Below, piece after piece: positions 25,327 through 34,710 of a DNA stretch of 64,000 bases. The position numbers were made by a program, and so were the translations under genes. Numbering within the stretch: the stretch's first letter is position 1; each line of letters opens with the position of its first letter. Below the pieces are notes generated by a model, which was not told the origin of the DNA, ran no database searches, and was given only the letters and a program-made list of their open reading frames with translations. The DNA comes from Flavobacterium sp. ALJ2 (GTDB taxonomy: Bacteria; Bacteroidota; Bacteroidia; Flavobacteriales; Flavobacteriaceae), in contig NZ_JADNRC010000003.1 of the NCBI RefSeq assembly GCF_015594725.1, forward strand, positions 242,089 through 306,088, written 5' to 3'.

Positions 25327-25764
25327 CTAATTTTTATAGTAATAATTTTTGCCTCCTTCTTGCACTTCTATTTTAACAATTTGATCATACGGTATAACAT
25401 TCCGTAATCCCGGCATGAACCTGGATTTCCCTCCCTTTAAAGTATCATTTTCCAATATTACAGTATCAAAATAAAAATATTTACGTTTTCCATTTAGCAA
25501 TGTCACTCTCATTTCTAGTGACGCTGAATTTCGTATTTTCATCTCTTTACCCTTCTTATCATAAACAGTCAAATATTCTATATTATTTGATGAATATTTA
25601 AAATCTTTATAAAGGAGCGGATTATTAACTATCACTTCCTTACTCTTATCATTTTTTGTAAATTGATCCTTAAAACTTTCTGGCGGTATTGTATATATCG
25701 TACAAGAAAGCATTAACAATAATATTCCAACACTAAGCACCTTCAATTTCATTTTGTGATTCAT
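25327..25764 (-). CDS. Unknown lipoprotein, 145 residues
   Basis: I do not recognise a family. The signal peptide ends LLLMLSC, giving a lipid-anchored mature protein. The body has ITxP-like TIYTIPPESFKDQF, a beta-rich segment with YLTVYDKKGKEMKIRNSASLEM and a C-terminal PYDQIVKIEVQEGGKNYYYK. The last 70 residues may form a small beta domain. Met5 (25752) is an alternative start and leaves a more compact signal peptide. It lies 19 bases upstream of the sugar isomerase-like gene and 12 bases after the cupin gene, so the three probably share an mRNA. Confidence 0.6.
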   Translation of the reverse strand: MNHKMKLKVLSVGILLLMLSCTIYTIPPESFKDQFTKNDKSKEVIVNNPLLYKDFKYSSNNIEYLTVYDKKGKEMKIRNSASLEMRVTLLNGKRKYFYFDTVILENDTLKGGKSRFMPGLRNVIPYDQIVKIEVQEGGKNYYYKN

Positions 25765-25776
25765 TTAAAACAATCT

Positions 25777-26127
25777 TTACTTTTTCATAAAATCTTCGCG
25801 AATCGGACTAAAAACATCTGTTAGAAGTCCGCTTTCTAAACAAACAACACCGTGTATGGCGTGTGGCGGAATATAAAAACTATCTCCTCCTTTTAATATT
25901 TTTGTTTCATTATCAATTGTTACTTCAAATTTTCCGCTTGCTACATACGTAACTTGCGAATGATAATGTTCGTGTAAAACTCCAATACCTCCTTTTTCAA
26001 ATTGAACATTCACCAACATTACTCTGTCATCGTATGCCATTATTTTACGCTTGATTCCTTCTTCTACAACTTCCCACTCTATTTCATCATTAAAGAGAAA
26101 TTTTTCGCTTGCTCCAAAACTTTGCAT
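25777..26127 (-). CDS. Cupin-domain protein
   Basis: This is a single cupin of 116 residues. Cupin motif 1 is seen as GVLHEHYHSQVTYVASGKFEV with metal ligands His, His and Glu/Gln positions, and motif 2 as GDSFYIPPHAIHGVVC with the last ligand His. Such small cupins bind a metal and a small ligand or act as simple enzymes, for example in sugar or aromatic metabolism. It precedes a lipoprotein and a TIM-barrel protein in the same direction. No substrate can be named. Confidence 0.88.
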   Translation of the reverse strand: MQSFGASEKFLFNDEIEWEVVEEGIKRKIMAYDDRVMLVNVQFEKGGIGVLHEHYHSQVTYVASGKFEVTIDNETKILKGGDSFYIPPHAIHGVVCLESGLLTDVFSPIREDFMKK

Positions 26128-26140
26128 ATTATCTATATTT

Positions 26141-26680
26141 TTAATTCAACTCTTCTACTTGCTTTTCAAAACTCTTAATGAACGCCAGAATATTCATCAA
26201 CGTGTTTTCATCAATAATATTTCCATCAGAATCTATTTTCCCTCTAATTCCTTGTATCAAAAGTTGAGTGTCATTATCAAATTTAGCTTCAACTGTTTTC
26301 ATTATCAGGCTTAATTGTTCTTGTCCCATTTCTCCCGAAGCCGAAGCAGTTATTAAACCTACTTTTTTATTAGAAAAAACCGTTGTCGAAACACACCATT
26401 CTAATACATTCTTTAAACTAACTAGTAAACAAAAAAACATATTCCGGCGTACAAATTAGTACTTCTGTTACAATTTTATTTCTAAAACTAACTACAGCAT
26501 CTGGTAGATTTTCATTATCCAAGTCTAGATTAAAATGATGAATACTTGCTAAATCCTCAAATATCTCTACCTCAAAATTCTTACTTATATATTCTGAAAT
26601 AAATTTCAGAATATTGAAATTACTCGAATTATTTCTTGTACTTCAAGATATAGCAAAGTTTTTTTCTTTGTATCATCCAT
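26141..26680 (-). pseudogene. NADPH-dependent FMN reductase gene with two frameshifts
   Basis: Three frame segments join into one flavin-reductase-like protein. The start (ATG at 26678-26680) reads KKKTLLYL, then shifts. The middle frame gives RNNSSNFNILKFISEYIS, FEVEIFEDLASIH, FRNKIVTEVLICTPEYVF. A +1 change in a T run shifts it again, and the last frame gives SLKNVLEWCVSTTVFSNKKVGLITASASG down to the stop at 26141. The family motif PEYxxSxPGxLKN has lost its Pro and Gly (here CLLVSLKN). The reductase normally passes electrons from NADPH to FMN in the cytoplasm; this copy cannot be made as one chain. It lies 11 bases after the racemase start region. Confidence 0.78.
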
Positions 26681-26691
26681 TGTTTTATTCT

Positions 26692-27390
26692 TTAATCTAA
26701 TGACAAAGCAAATTTTACTGCTGCATCTGAATGGATTTTTGTTGTATCAAAAACCGGAACTGAAACATCATCCTGACTTATAAGCATTGGTATTTCGGTA
26801 CAACCAAGAATAATTCCTTCGGCTCCATTTTCGATTAATTTATTAATTACCATAATATAAGCTCTTTTGGTCTGCTCATTGATTATTCCTCTTCCTAATT
26901 CTTCTTTTAATGTTTTCTGAATATAATCTCGTTCGTCCTGAAGAAAAGGAACAATTGTTTCGATATTATATTCGGCAAGTTTGTCTTTGTAAAAATCCAT
27001 TTCCATCGTGAATTTTGTTCCCAACAATCCCACTTTTTTTAATCCTTTCTTATTTATTTCTTTTGCTGTAGCTGTTGCAATATGAATAATAGGCAGTGAG
27101 ATTTCTTTTTCGACTCTTTCTACCACCGCATGTGCTGTATTAGCACATAAAACTATTGCTTCAGCTCCACTTTTCTCGAGGCTTTTACAGGCATTAGTTA
27201 TTAGTTCGAATGTTACATCCCAGTTATTGGCTGTATTATTTCTTTGGAAATCATCAAAATTCAGAGAATAAATAATACACTCTGCAAAATTAAGCCCTCC
27301 CAATTTTTCATTTATTCCTTCATTTATAAAACGATAATAGTCTATTGTCGAAACCCAACTAATACCTCCAACAAGCCCAATTTTTTTCAT
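26692..27390 (-). CDS. Aspartate/glutamate racemase family protein
   Basis: This is a cofactor-independent amino-acid racemase of 232 residues. The start MKKIGLVGGISWVSTIDYY is typical of the aspartate racemase branch. The two catalytic cysteines are Cys82 in IVLCANTAHA and Cys197 in ILGCTEIPML. Sequence LLGTKFTMEMDFYKDKL is also family-typical. A longer frame from 27444 would add 18 residues that overlap an inverted repeat and is rejected; the ATG at 27390 gives the standard N-terminus. Products could be D-aspartate or D-glutamate. It leads on to the broken flavin reductase gene. Confidence 0.9.
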   Translation of the reverse strand: MKKIGLVGGISWVSTIDYYRFINEGINEKLGGLNFAECIIYSLNFDDFQRNNTANNWDVTFELITNACKSLEKSGAEAIVLCANTAHAVVERVEKEISLPIIHIATATAKEINKKGLKKVGLLGTKFTMEMDFYKDKLAEYNIETIVPFLQDERDYIQKTLKEELGRGIINEQTKRAYIMVINKLIENGAEGIILGCTEIPMLISQDDVSVPVFDTTKIHSDAAVKFALSLD

Positions 27391-27433
27391 AACTAAGTTT
27401 TTTTTACTGATTTTGAGCTTTCCGTTAAAGCAA

Positions 27434-27488
27434 AACGGTTTCAAACGATTATAGAATAAGTCTGTAACTCCAATCGTTTGAAACCGTT
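27434..27488 (-). terminator. 17-bp perfect inverted repeat, terminator-like
   Basis: AACGGTTTCAAACGATT (27434-27450) and its exact complement (27472-27488) flank 21 bases. Placed 17 bases after the stop of the YiaA-like gene on the minus strand, it is followed by TTTTGCTTT. It probably ends that transcript before the racemase gene, though the T run is short. Confidence 0.6.
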
Positions 27489-27505
27489 ATTGTAAAAGTA
27501 TTTTT

Positions 27506-27898
27506 TTATCCTTTAATAGCTAAATTATCTCTCGTATTTTTTTGAACTGCAATTGCTCCAAATATCCCTAATAAAAATGCAAAAGCATAAAATCCTTTTT
27601 CGCTAGGCAAAATCGTAGCATTCCAAAGCCCAACCGCTAATAAAGCAATTGACAGAATTGTTCCAAACCAGCAAATTCCATAATAAATATTAGTGACAGG
27701 AAATCCTTCTAGTCTGTCTCTTACACTTTTTTGCAATGAAATTACAGCGAACAATCCAAACATTAAGACTGTAAAATAATACCCTATTTCATTTAACAAC
27801 ATTTCGGCTCTAGAAAGCCCTACTAGATAACCTACAATTCCTACTCCCATCGCAATCCAAGATGCTGCAATAAATGCAATCGACGTTTTTTGTACCAT
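27506..27898 (-). CDS. YiaA/YiaB-type inner-membrane protein
   Basis: This 130-residue integral membrane protein has four hydrophobic helices arranged as two repeats of a two-helix unit (residues about 5-28 and 38-57, then 72-92 and 101-121). Each repeat ends with a related stretch, [11 protein letters not shown] and [13 protein letters not shown], the mark of the YiaAB two-helix domain. No enzyme function is known. It follows the DUF2459-like gene leftward with a 66-base gap. Confidence 0.88.
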   Translation of the reverse strand: MVQKTSIAFIAASWIAMGVGIVGYLVGLSRAEMLLNEIGYYFTVLMFGLFAVISLQKSVRDRLEGFPVTNIYYGICWFGTILSIALLAVGLWNATILPSEKGFYAFAFLLGIFGAIAVQKNTRDNLAIKG

Positions 27899-27964
27899 TT
27901 TTTAATTCAATTTTAGTTTAATTTATTTTACTGAATACTTTTATTATTTACCACTGTTTTCTTT

Positions 27965-28645
27965 TTATTTATTTTCATATTTCGAGAAAATTGCTGAATC
28001 TATTGGTGTCCAAAAACAACACTTTTGTCCGCTTACTTTTAATGCGTTGTTTGCCCAAGTATTACAAGTATGAAGTAAACTATAGCATCCGGTTCCTTCA
28101 TAAAAAGCATCTCTTTTACCGTAATTCTGATCTGTTTTGATGTGCATCAATCGCCCGTTTTTATCTTTTTTGAAACTATTTTTTATGTAATCAACCAAAC
28201 GAGTATATTGCTCCTTACTGATTGTAATTTTTTTACAGCTTTCGTTTTCTTTTATATTCGAAAAATAGGTAGCATGTATTGCTGTATTGTTTAATCCAGA
28301 TGCCGCTTTAAGTGCCGTTGAGACTTTTAGATCTGACCAGTTTGGAGTTTCTAGATAAAATCCTTTGTCTCCCCATCCCATCGCCAGATATTGATATGTT
28401 GTATCTTTAGAAATCGTGTTCTCATACTTTACCTCTTTGCTCCAGTCCATAAATTCATTACGGGTTGGAACTACAATGTCTGTATGAACACCATTTGTCA
28501 TGATATAAATAGTGACTTCTTCTTTGGTGTTTGGTTCTCTTTCGACTGTAATTCTAGAAATAGAATATGCGAGAACGATATACAGTAAAATAAACGCTAT
28601 AAACACAACCAATATCCTACCAATAATCGTAAGGGCTTTCTTCAA
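27965..28645 (-). CDS. DUF2459/TIGR02117-family membrane-anchored protein
   Basis: This protein of 226 residues has one N-terminal membrane helix (about 7-29) and an outward domain with the family marks NGVHTDIVVP at about 50-59, the GWGDKGFYLETP stretch, TAIHATYF and CNTWANNALK. These conserved His, Trp and Cys residues are characteristic of the TIGR02117 group, whose function is unknown. It has no clear operon partner except the YiaA-like gene downstream. About 120 bases separate it from the beta-lactamase gene. Confidence 0.85.
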   Translation of the reverse strand: MKKALTIIGRILVVFIAFILLYIVLAYSISRITVEREPNTKEEVTIYIMTNGVHTDIVVPTRNEFMDWSKEVKYENTISKDTTYQYLAMGWGDKGFYLETPNWSDLKVSTALKAASGLNNTAIHATYFSNIKENESCKKITISKEQYTRLVDYIKNSFKKDKNGRLMHIKTDQNYGKRDAFYEGTGCYSLLHTCNTWANNALKVSGQKCCFWTPIDSAIFSKYENK

Positions 28646-28764
28646 TGTGATTTATTCGGTTAGTTAATTTTTTGCTAAAATAGTAGTATTTTATTTAATA
28701 AAAAATAAATTCTTCTAAAATTTACTTGTTAATTTTAGGGCTTTTAGCAAAAAAAGGCCAAAAC

Positions 28765-29607
28765 TTATTTTTTATAAATATTTTTTAATGCTGCTTTAGT
28801 TGCATTAAGTCGAATTGCTATAAAATCATCTTGATTGGTTTCTTTAGTTGGCTCTATATTTGTTGCAAAAAAGTAAACTCCATCTTTATTTTCAAGATAA
28901 CCTACAAACCAACCATTTTTGATTCCGTTACTATTAGACAAACCTGTTTTTCCTCTTAGGATATAATCATTAGTTTTTTCAACTTCCATGATATCTTTCA
29001 TTAACGATTCGGTTCTTTTGGAAATAGGCAATTCAGACAAATACAATCTTTTTAAGAAATCAATTTGCTGGAACTGAGAAATTCTAGATTTTCCTTCTAA
29101 CCAAAAATTATCAATGGTCAATGTATCAAAAACCATTGTGTTATAATCCAATTTTTTTAGATATTCTTTCATTCGTTTCACTCCAACTTTCCTTGCGATT
29201 TTCTGGTAACAAGGAACGCAAGAAACTCGAAATGCTTGTTTGAGTGTTAAATCTTGCTCCCAGGCTTTCATCCATCGTTTTTCTCCATCCCACTTAAAAA
29301 CTGTCGAATCACTTTTTACAACTCCTGTCTCGAGTGCAATAATAGTATTCGGAATTTTAAATGTCGATGCCGGAATGTTTCCTTTTTTTGCCCAAGCAAA
29401 ATCATTGGAATAAAAAGTGTTTTTACTACTATCGTAAACTAATATTGATCCTTTTACTTTTAAACTATCAAGGATTTCGTCAAATTCAGCAACAATTATT
29501 TCTTTGTCTTTCCCTATTTCTTTTTTAGTTTCTTTTTTTTTTGATTGACAACTTACGTTTAGGTTTATCAATATAAAAAGAAATCCGATTAGTGCTGGAG
29601 TTTTCAT
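28765..29607 (-). CDS. Class D (OXA-type) beta-lactamase, lipoprotein
   Basis: This 280-residue protein is a class D serine beta-lactamase family member. A lipobox ends at Cys20 (NLNVSC). The active-site S-T-F-K is residues 81-84, with the Lys normally carboxylated. The second element is Ser129-Cys-Val131, FWLEG lies at 168-172, K-T-G at 220-222 and WFVG at 233-236. The third motif, usually YGN, reads Tyr155-Asn-Thr157. It would act in the periplasm, hydrolysing beta-lactams, but the altered YGN leaves the activity open. No regulator gene is beside it, and its sequence does not look foreign to its neighbours. Confidence 0.88.
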   Translation of the reverse strand: MKTPALIGFLFILINLNVSCQSKKKETKKEIGKDKEIIVAEFDEILDSLKVKGSILVYDSSKNTFYSNDFAWAKKGNIPASTFKIPNTIIALETGVVKSDSTVFKWDGEKRWMKAWEQDLTLKQAFRVSCVPCYQKIARKVGVKRMKEYLKKLDYNTMVFDTLTIDNFWLEGKSRISQFQQIDFLKRLYLSELPISKRTESLMKDIMEVEKTNDYILRGKTGLSNSNGIKNGWFVGYLENKDGVYFFATNIEPTKETNQDDFIAIRLNATKAALKNIYKK

Positions 29608-29678
29608 TTTTAACTGTTTTATTTTTAATTAGATCATTTGTTAGCTAAAGTTTTCTTGGCACAAACGCCTATATTCTT

Positions 29679-30413
29679 TTACCCATTGTAATTCATCAAC
29701 GTTATTTTATCATTCGTTATTTCAATATCCAGTAAATGATCTTTATAAAAATCATCACCTCCTGAAATGGAACAAAAAACTTCCCCTGAATCGTCTATTA
29801 TTATTTCCGCTCTATATACTTCTAACGTATCGTACCAATCTTTATTTGCTCTATCTTCATTACATTCGTTATTATAAAAATCGATTAGTTCGATCTGACA
29901 ATTACTCAACCAATTAATATAGTCGAAAATTTTATCTAAATAATTTTCAATGTGTTCGCTGGGGAGATAAACTGAAACCTTTCCCTTTTCAGTTAATTTA
30001 TTAAATACTACAATACTTTTATTGGCTATTTTAAATTTATTTTTATTGTCCTTTGATTTAACAAAATCACTCAATTCTAGTTTTGGCTGCTCTTTTTTTT
30101 CACGATATTTTCTAACATCTTTTATTATGAAGTTATCTTTGTGTGATTTGGCTTTTCCTTCCATTACATACAACTTTGTTGCCTCTTTTCTATTGGTTAA
30201 ATCGGCAACTGTTTTAAAAACCTCATAAGCTGATTCATGAAATCCTAACAAACTATAAATATTAGAAAAAACTATATCATCCTGTTTTGTTCTATTTGTA
30301 CTTTCTAATTCGTAAAGCAAGTCATAAAGTTCCTCGATACTTTTTGTTGAAGCTTCAGATTTTCTAAACGCTGTAGATAGTTCTATATAATCTTTTGTAT
30401 AATCTCTGTCCAT
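29679..30413 (-). CDS. Unrecognised 244-residue cytoplasmic protein
   Basis: I do not recognise a family with confidence. From the ATG at 30413 (a longer frame to 30464 is rejected as hydrophobic junk before MDRDYTKDY), the protein has an N-terminal helical half with a tetratricopeptide-like look (SIEELYDLLYELEST, FSNIYSLLGFHESAYEVFKTVADL). The C-terminal half, from LELSDFVKS, is beta-rich with VSVYLPSEHIENYLDKIF, RAEIIIDDSGEVFCSI and the ending DHLLDIEITNDKI. That ending resembles the small DUF2262/DUF6985-type domains found in immunity-like proteins, but this needs a profile search. It is divergent from trmD across a repeat element. Confidence 0.6.
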   Translation of the reverse strand: MDRDYTKDYIELSTAFRKSEASTKSIEELYDLLYELESTNRTKQDDIVFSNIYSLLGFHESAYEVFKTVADLTNRKEATKLYVMEGKAKSHKDNFIIKDVRKYREKKEQPKLELSDFVKSKDNKNKFKIANKSIVVFNKLTEKGKVSVYLPSEHIENYLDKIFDYINWLSNCQIELIDFYNNECNEDRANKDWYDTLEVYRAEIIIDDSGEVFCSISGGDDFYKDHLLDIEITNDKITLMNYNG

Positions 30414-30510
30414 TTTTATTTTCAATATAATATATAGAGTGTTTTTATTTAACCGAAAATACAATTAAAAACAATATATCCTTTCAAAAATCATAATTCT
30501 TGACAGATCT

Positions 30511-30587
30511 AGCCCTGATGAAAGCGGCATCCTTTTTCTGGCTCTTTTTGCCAGAAAAAGATATAGCGGACAGCAGGAAATAGCTCC
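30511..30587 (+). repeat. Dispersed ~76-nt hairpin element, copy 1
   Basis: The sequence begins AGCCCTGATGAAAGCGGCAT, passes through an 11-bp hairpin CTTTTTCTGGC/GCCAGAAAAAG and ends GCAGGAAATAGCTCC. The second copy at 39924-39998 (minus) keeps both flanks but has different, still paired, hairpin arms. The element type is familiar from many flavobacterial intergenic regions; a structured RNA such as the Flavo-1 motif is a possible identity that I cannot verify. Confidence 0.75.
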
Positions 30588-30729
30588 TTATGTAAATTAT
30601 TAATGGTTTACTGTTGGTTAAAAAAATTAATTAGTTAATGATGATTTAATTGATAGTATATGTGATGTTGATATGATTCATTAAATTCTTCAATTTTCAA
30701 ATCTTTAAATTTCTAAAATATTTACTTTG

Positions 30730-30737
30730 TATCTTTG
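30730..30737 (+). promoter_or_regulatory. trmD -7 box (TATCTTTG)
   Basis: TATCTTTG followed by CA matches TAnnTTTG exactly and ends 27 bases before the trmD ATG. Confidence 0.7.
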
Positions 30738-30764
30738 CAGCCTAGAACCTTTTGAATAAAAAAA

Positions 30765-31445
30765 ATGCGCATAGATATTATTACTGTTTTACCTGAGTTA
30801 TTGCGAAGCCCGTTTGAAGCTTCGATTATGAAACGTGCTATTGACAAAGGTATTGTCGAGGTTCATTTTCATAATTTACGCGACTATACAACCAATAAAC
30901 AGAAGAGTGTTGATGATTATCCTTTTGGCGGTGGCGCTGGAATGGTAATGACGGTTCAGCCTATTGATGCTTGCATTACGCATTTGAAAAGCGAAAGAAC
31001 ATACGATGAGATTATATATATGTCACCTGACGGGGAAACGCTAAACCAAAAAATGGCTAACACGATGTCGATGTATGAAAACATTATCATTTTGTGTGGT
31101 CATTATAAAGGTGTAGATCAGCGTGTGCGCGATCATTTTATTACTAAAGAAATTTCGATTGGCGATTATGTTTTATCCGGAGGAGAATTAGGAGCTTTAG
31201 TTTTATCTGATGCTTTGATTCGTTTGATTCCTGGTGTTTTAAGTGATGAAACTTCCGCTTTAACAGATAGTTTTCAAGATAATTTATTGTCTGGTCCTAT
31301 ATATACCCGCCCAGCTGATTATAAGGGATGGAAAGTCCCTGATGTTTTAACCAGCGGTCACTTTGCCAAAATTGACAAATGGAGAGAAGATATGGCATAT
31401 GAGCATACAAAAAACAGACGCCCTGACTTGCTGGAAGAAAAATAA
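30765..31445 (+). CDS. trmD: tRNA (guanine-37-N1) methyltransferase
   Basis: TrmD methylates G37 next to the anticodon of several tRNAs and prevents frameshifting. The 226 residues show the SPOUT knot: start [24 protein letters not shown] near 56-66, [13 protein letters not shown] near 111-123, and [15 protein letters not shown] near 131-145. The end [22 protein letters not shown] (landmark [13 protein letters not shown]) is the C-terminal linker and domain. Length is normal. It comes 252 bases before rplS; the usual trmD-rplS pairing is kept, but rplS has a strong promoter of its own. Confidence 0.97.
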   Translation: MRIDIITVLPELLRSPFEASIMKRAIDKGIVEVHFHNLRDYTTNKQKSVDDYPFGGGAGMVMTVQPIDACITHLKSERTYDEIIYMSPDGETLNQKMANTMSMYENIIILCGHYKGVDQRVRDHFITKEISIGDYVLSGGELGALVLSDALIRLIPGVLSDETSALTDSFQDNLLSGPIYTRPADYKGWKVPDVLTSGHFAKIDKWREDMAYEHTKNRRPDLLEEK

Positions 31446-31595
31446 GTTTTTAGTATTCAGTCTCAGTTTACAAACTGGTGTATTAAAAATTAAGAGTAAA
31501 TACCCTAAACTAAATACTGCAACTGACTATCTACAAACTAATAATGAGCACTGTAACTAAAAACTAGTACTAAAAACTAGTACCAATAAAAAAAG

Positions 31596-31625
31596 TTGTA
31601 AATTAAAACTAAAGTTGTATTTTTG
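31596..31625 (+). promoter_or_regulatory. rplS promoter (TTG-N19-TATTTTTG)
   Basis: TTG at 31596-31598 is followed after exactly 19 bases by TATTTTTG at 31618-31625 and then CA, a full match to the flavobacterial promoter. The leader to the rplS ATG is about 65 bases. Confidence 0.85.
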
Positions 31626-31697
31626 CACCCAAATTAGACCAACCTCTGGCGAAATCCGTGTATGTTGCTCTATTACAAAACCATAATTAAAGATATC

Positions 31698-32048
31698 ATG
31701 GCAGATTTAATGAAATTCGTTCAAAACGAATTTGTTGCAAAAAAAGATTTTCCTGTTTTCGGAGCTGGAGATACTATCACAGTTTACTACGAAATTAGAG
31801 AGGGTGAAAAAACAAGAACTCAGTTTTTTAAAGGAGTTGTTATTCAAAGAAGAGGTTCTGGTAACACAGAGACTTTTACTATTCGTAAAATGTCTGGTGC
31901 TATTGGTGTAGAGCGTATCTTCCCAGTTAACTTGCCAGCTTTACAAAAAGTTGAAGTTAACAAAAGAGGAGCTGTACGTAGAGCTAGAATTTTCTACTTC
32001 AGAGAACTTACTGGTAAAAAAGCTAAGATTAGAGACAGAAGAAGATAA
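31698..32048 (+). CDS. rplS: 50S ribosomal protein L19
   Basis: L19 sits at the 30S-50S interface. From the ATG at 31698 the protein has 116 residues, the family length, starting MADLMKFVQNEF. The core has GDTITVYYEIREGEKTRTQ, FKGVVIQRRGSG, TFTIRKMSGAIGVERIFPV (landmarks TFTIRK and GVERIFP) and the basic end RARIFYFRELTGKKAKI. An upstream frame from 31662 adds twelve residues not found in L19. A full promoter lies 72 bases upstream and a strong terminator follows. Confidence 0.97.
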   Translation: MADLMKFVQNEFVAKKDFPVFGAGDTITVYYEIREGEKTRTQFFKGVVIQRRGSGNTETFTIRKMSGAIGVERIFPVNLPALQKVEVNKRGAVRRARIFYFRELTGKKAKIRDRRR

Positions 32049-32071
32049 TTTTTTATCTCTTTACAATAAAG

Positions 32072-32107
32072 ATCCCGATTCATTAATTATGAATCGGGAT
32101 TTTTTTT
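32072..32107 (+). terminator. rplS terminator
   Basis: ATCCCGATTCA and TGAATCGGGAT pair perfectly around TTAATTA and run into seven or more T. Confidence 0.93.
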
Positions 32108-32242
32108 GTTCTAAACAAAATATCAAAACAGTAGTTCTTTGGCTTGAAAACCATTGATTTGTTAATTATAACTACTTAAAATAGCAATCTGTTAATTTAA
32201 GGAATTCTAAAAAAAACGCAACCGTTTTCGGACTGTTTTCCT

Positions 32243-32250
32243 TATATTTG
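32243..32250 (+). promoter_or_regulatory. icd -7 box (TATATTTG)
   Basis: TATATTTG followed by C matches TAnnTTTG. It lies 79 bases before the icd ATG, giving a leader of about 70 bases that contains a 7-bp hairpin at 32284-32304. Confidence 0.6.
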
Positions 32251-32283
32251 CTTCGCTCATTTTGAGCTAATCACACCTTTTAC

Positions 32284-32304
32284 ATCGTCATTTTTTTTGA
32301 CGAT
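32284..32304 (+). promoter_or_regulatory. Hairpin in the icd leader
   Basis: ATCGTCA (32284-32290) and TGACGAT (32298-32304) pair around seven T. It lies 25 bases before the ATG, between the promoter box and the start, so it is in the mRNA leader. Its effect is unknown. Confidence 0.4.
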
Positions 32305-32317
32305 ACGATTATATTAA

Positions 32318-34552
<2,235 letters not shown>

Positions 34553-34604
34553 TGTTAAATTTATGAAGACACACTACACAGTGCCTCTCTACAAATCAAT
34601 ATCT

Positions 34605-34636
34605 AAAAGACAACCCGAAATGGTTGTCTTTTTTTT
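34605..34636 (+). terminator. icd terminator
   Basis: AAAAGACAACC pairs with GGTTGTCTTTT around CGAAAT, followed by T. Confidence 0.92.
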
Positions 34637-34710
34637 AACTCACATTTAACATTAATTTTGTAATAATTCTTGCCTTATAACGTCTTATAAAGTAATTCAA
34701 AATTTAAACA

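Larger units (their letters stand above)
30414..30764. other. 351-bp divergent gap holding a dispersed repeat and the trmD promoter
   Basis: No gene is visible. The gap holds the 77-nt dispersed element at 30511-30587, an AT-rich stretch, and the TATCTTTG box of trmD at 30730-30737. No box was found for the leftward gene at 30413. Confidence 0.7.

Noticed and set aside
31555..31583. Two TAAAAACTAGTAC direct repeats before rplS
   Set aside because: Only two units in AT-rich DNA just before the promoter; not a CRISPR array and no larger structure.
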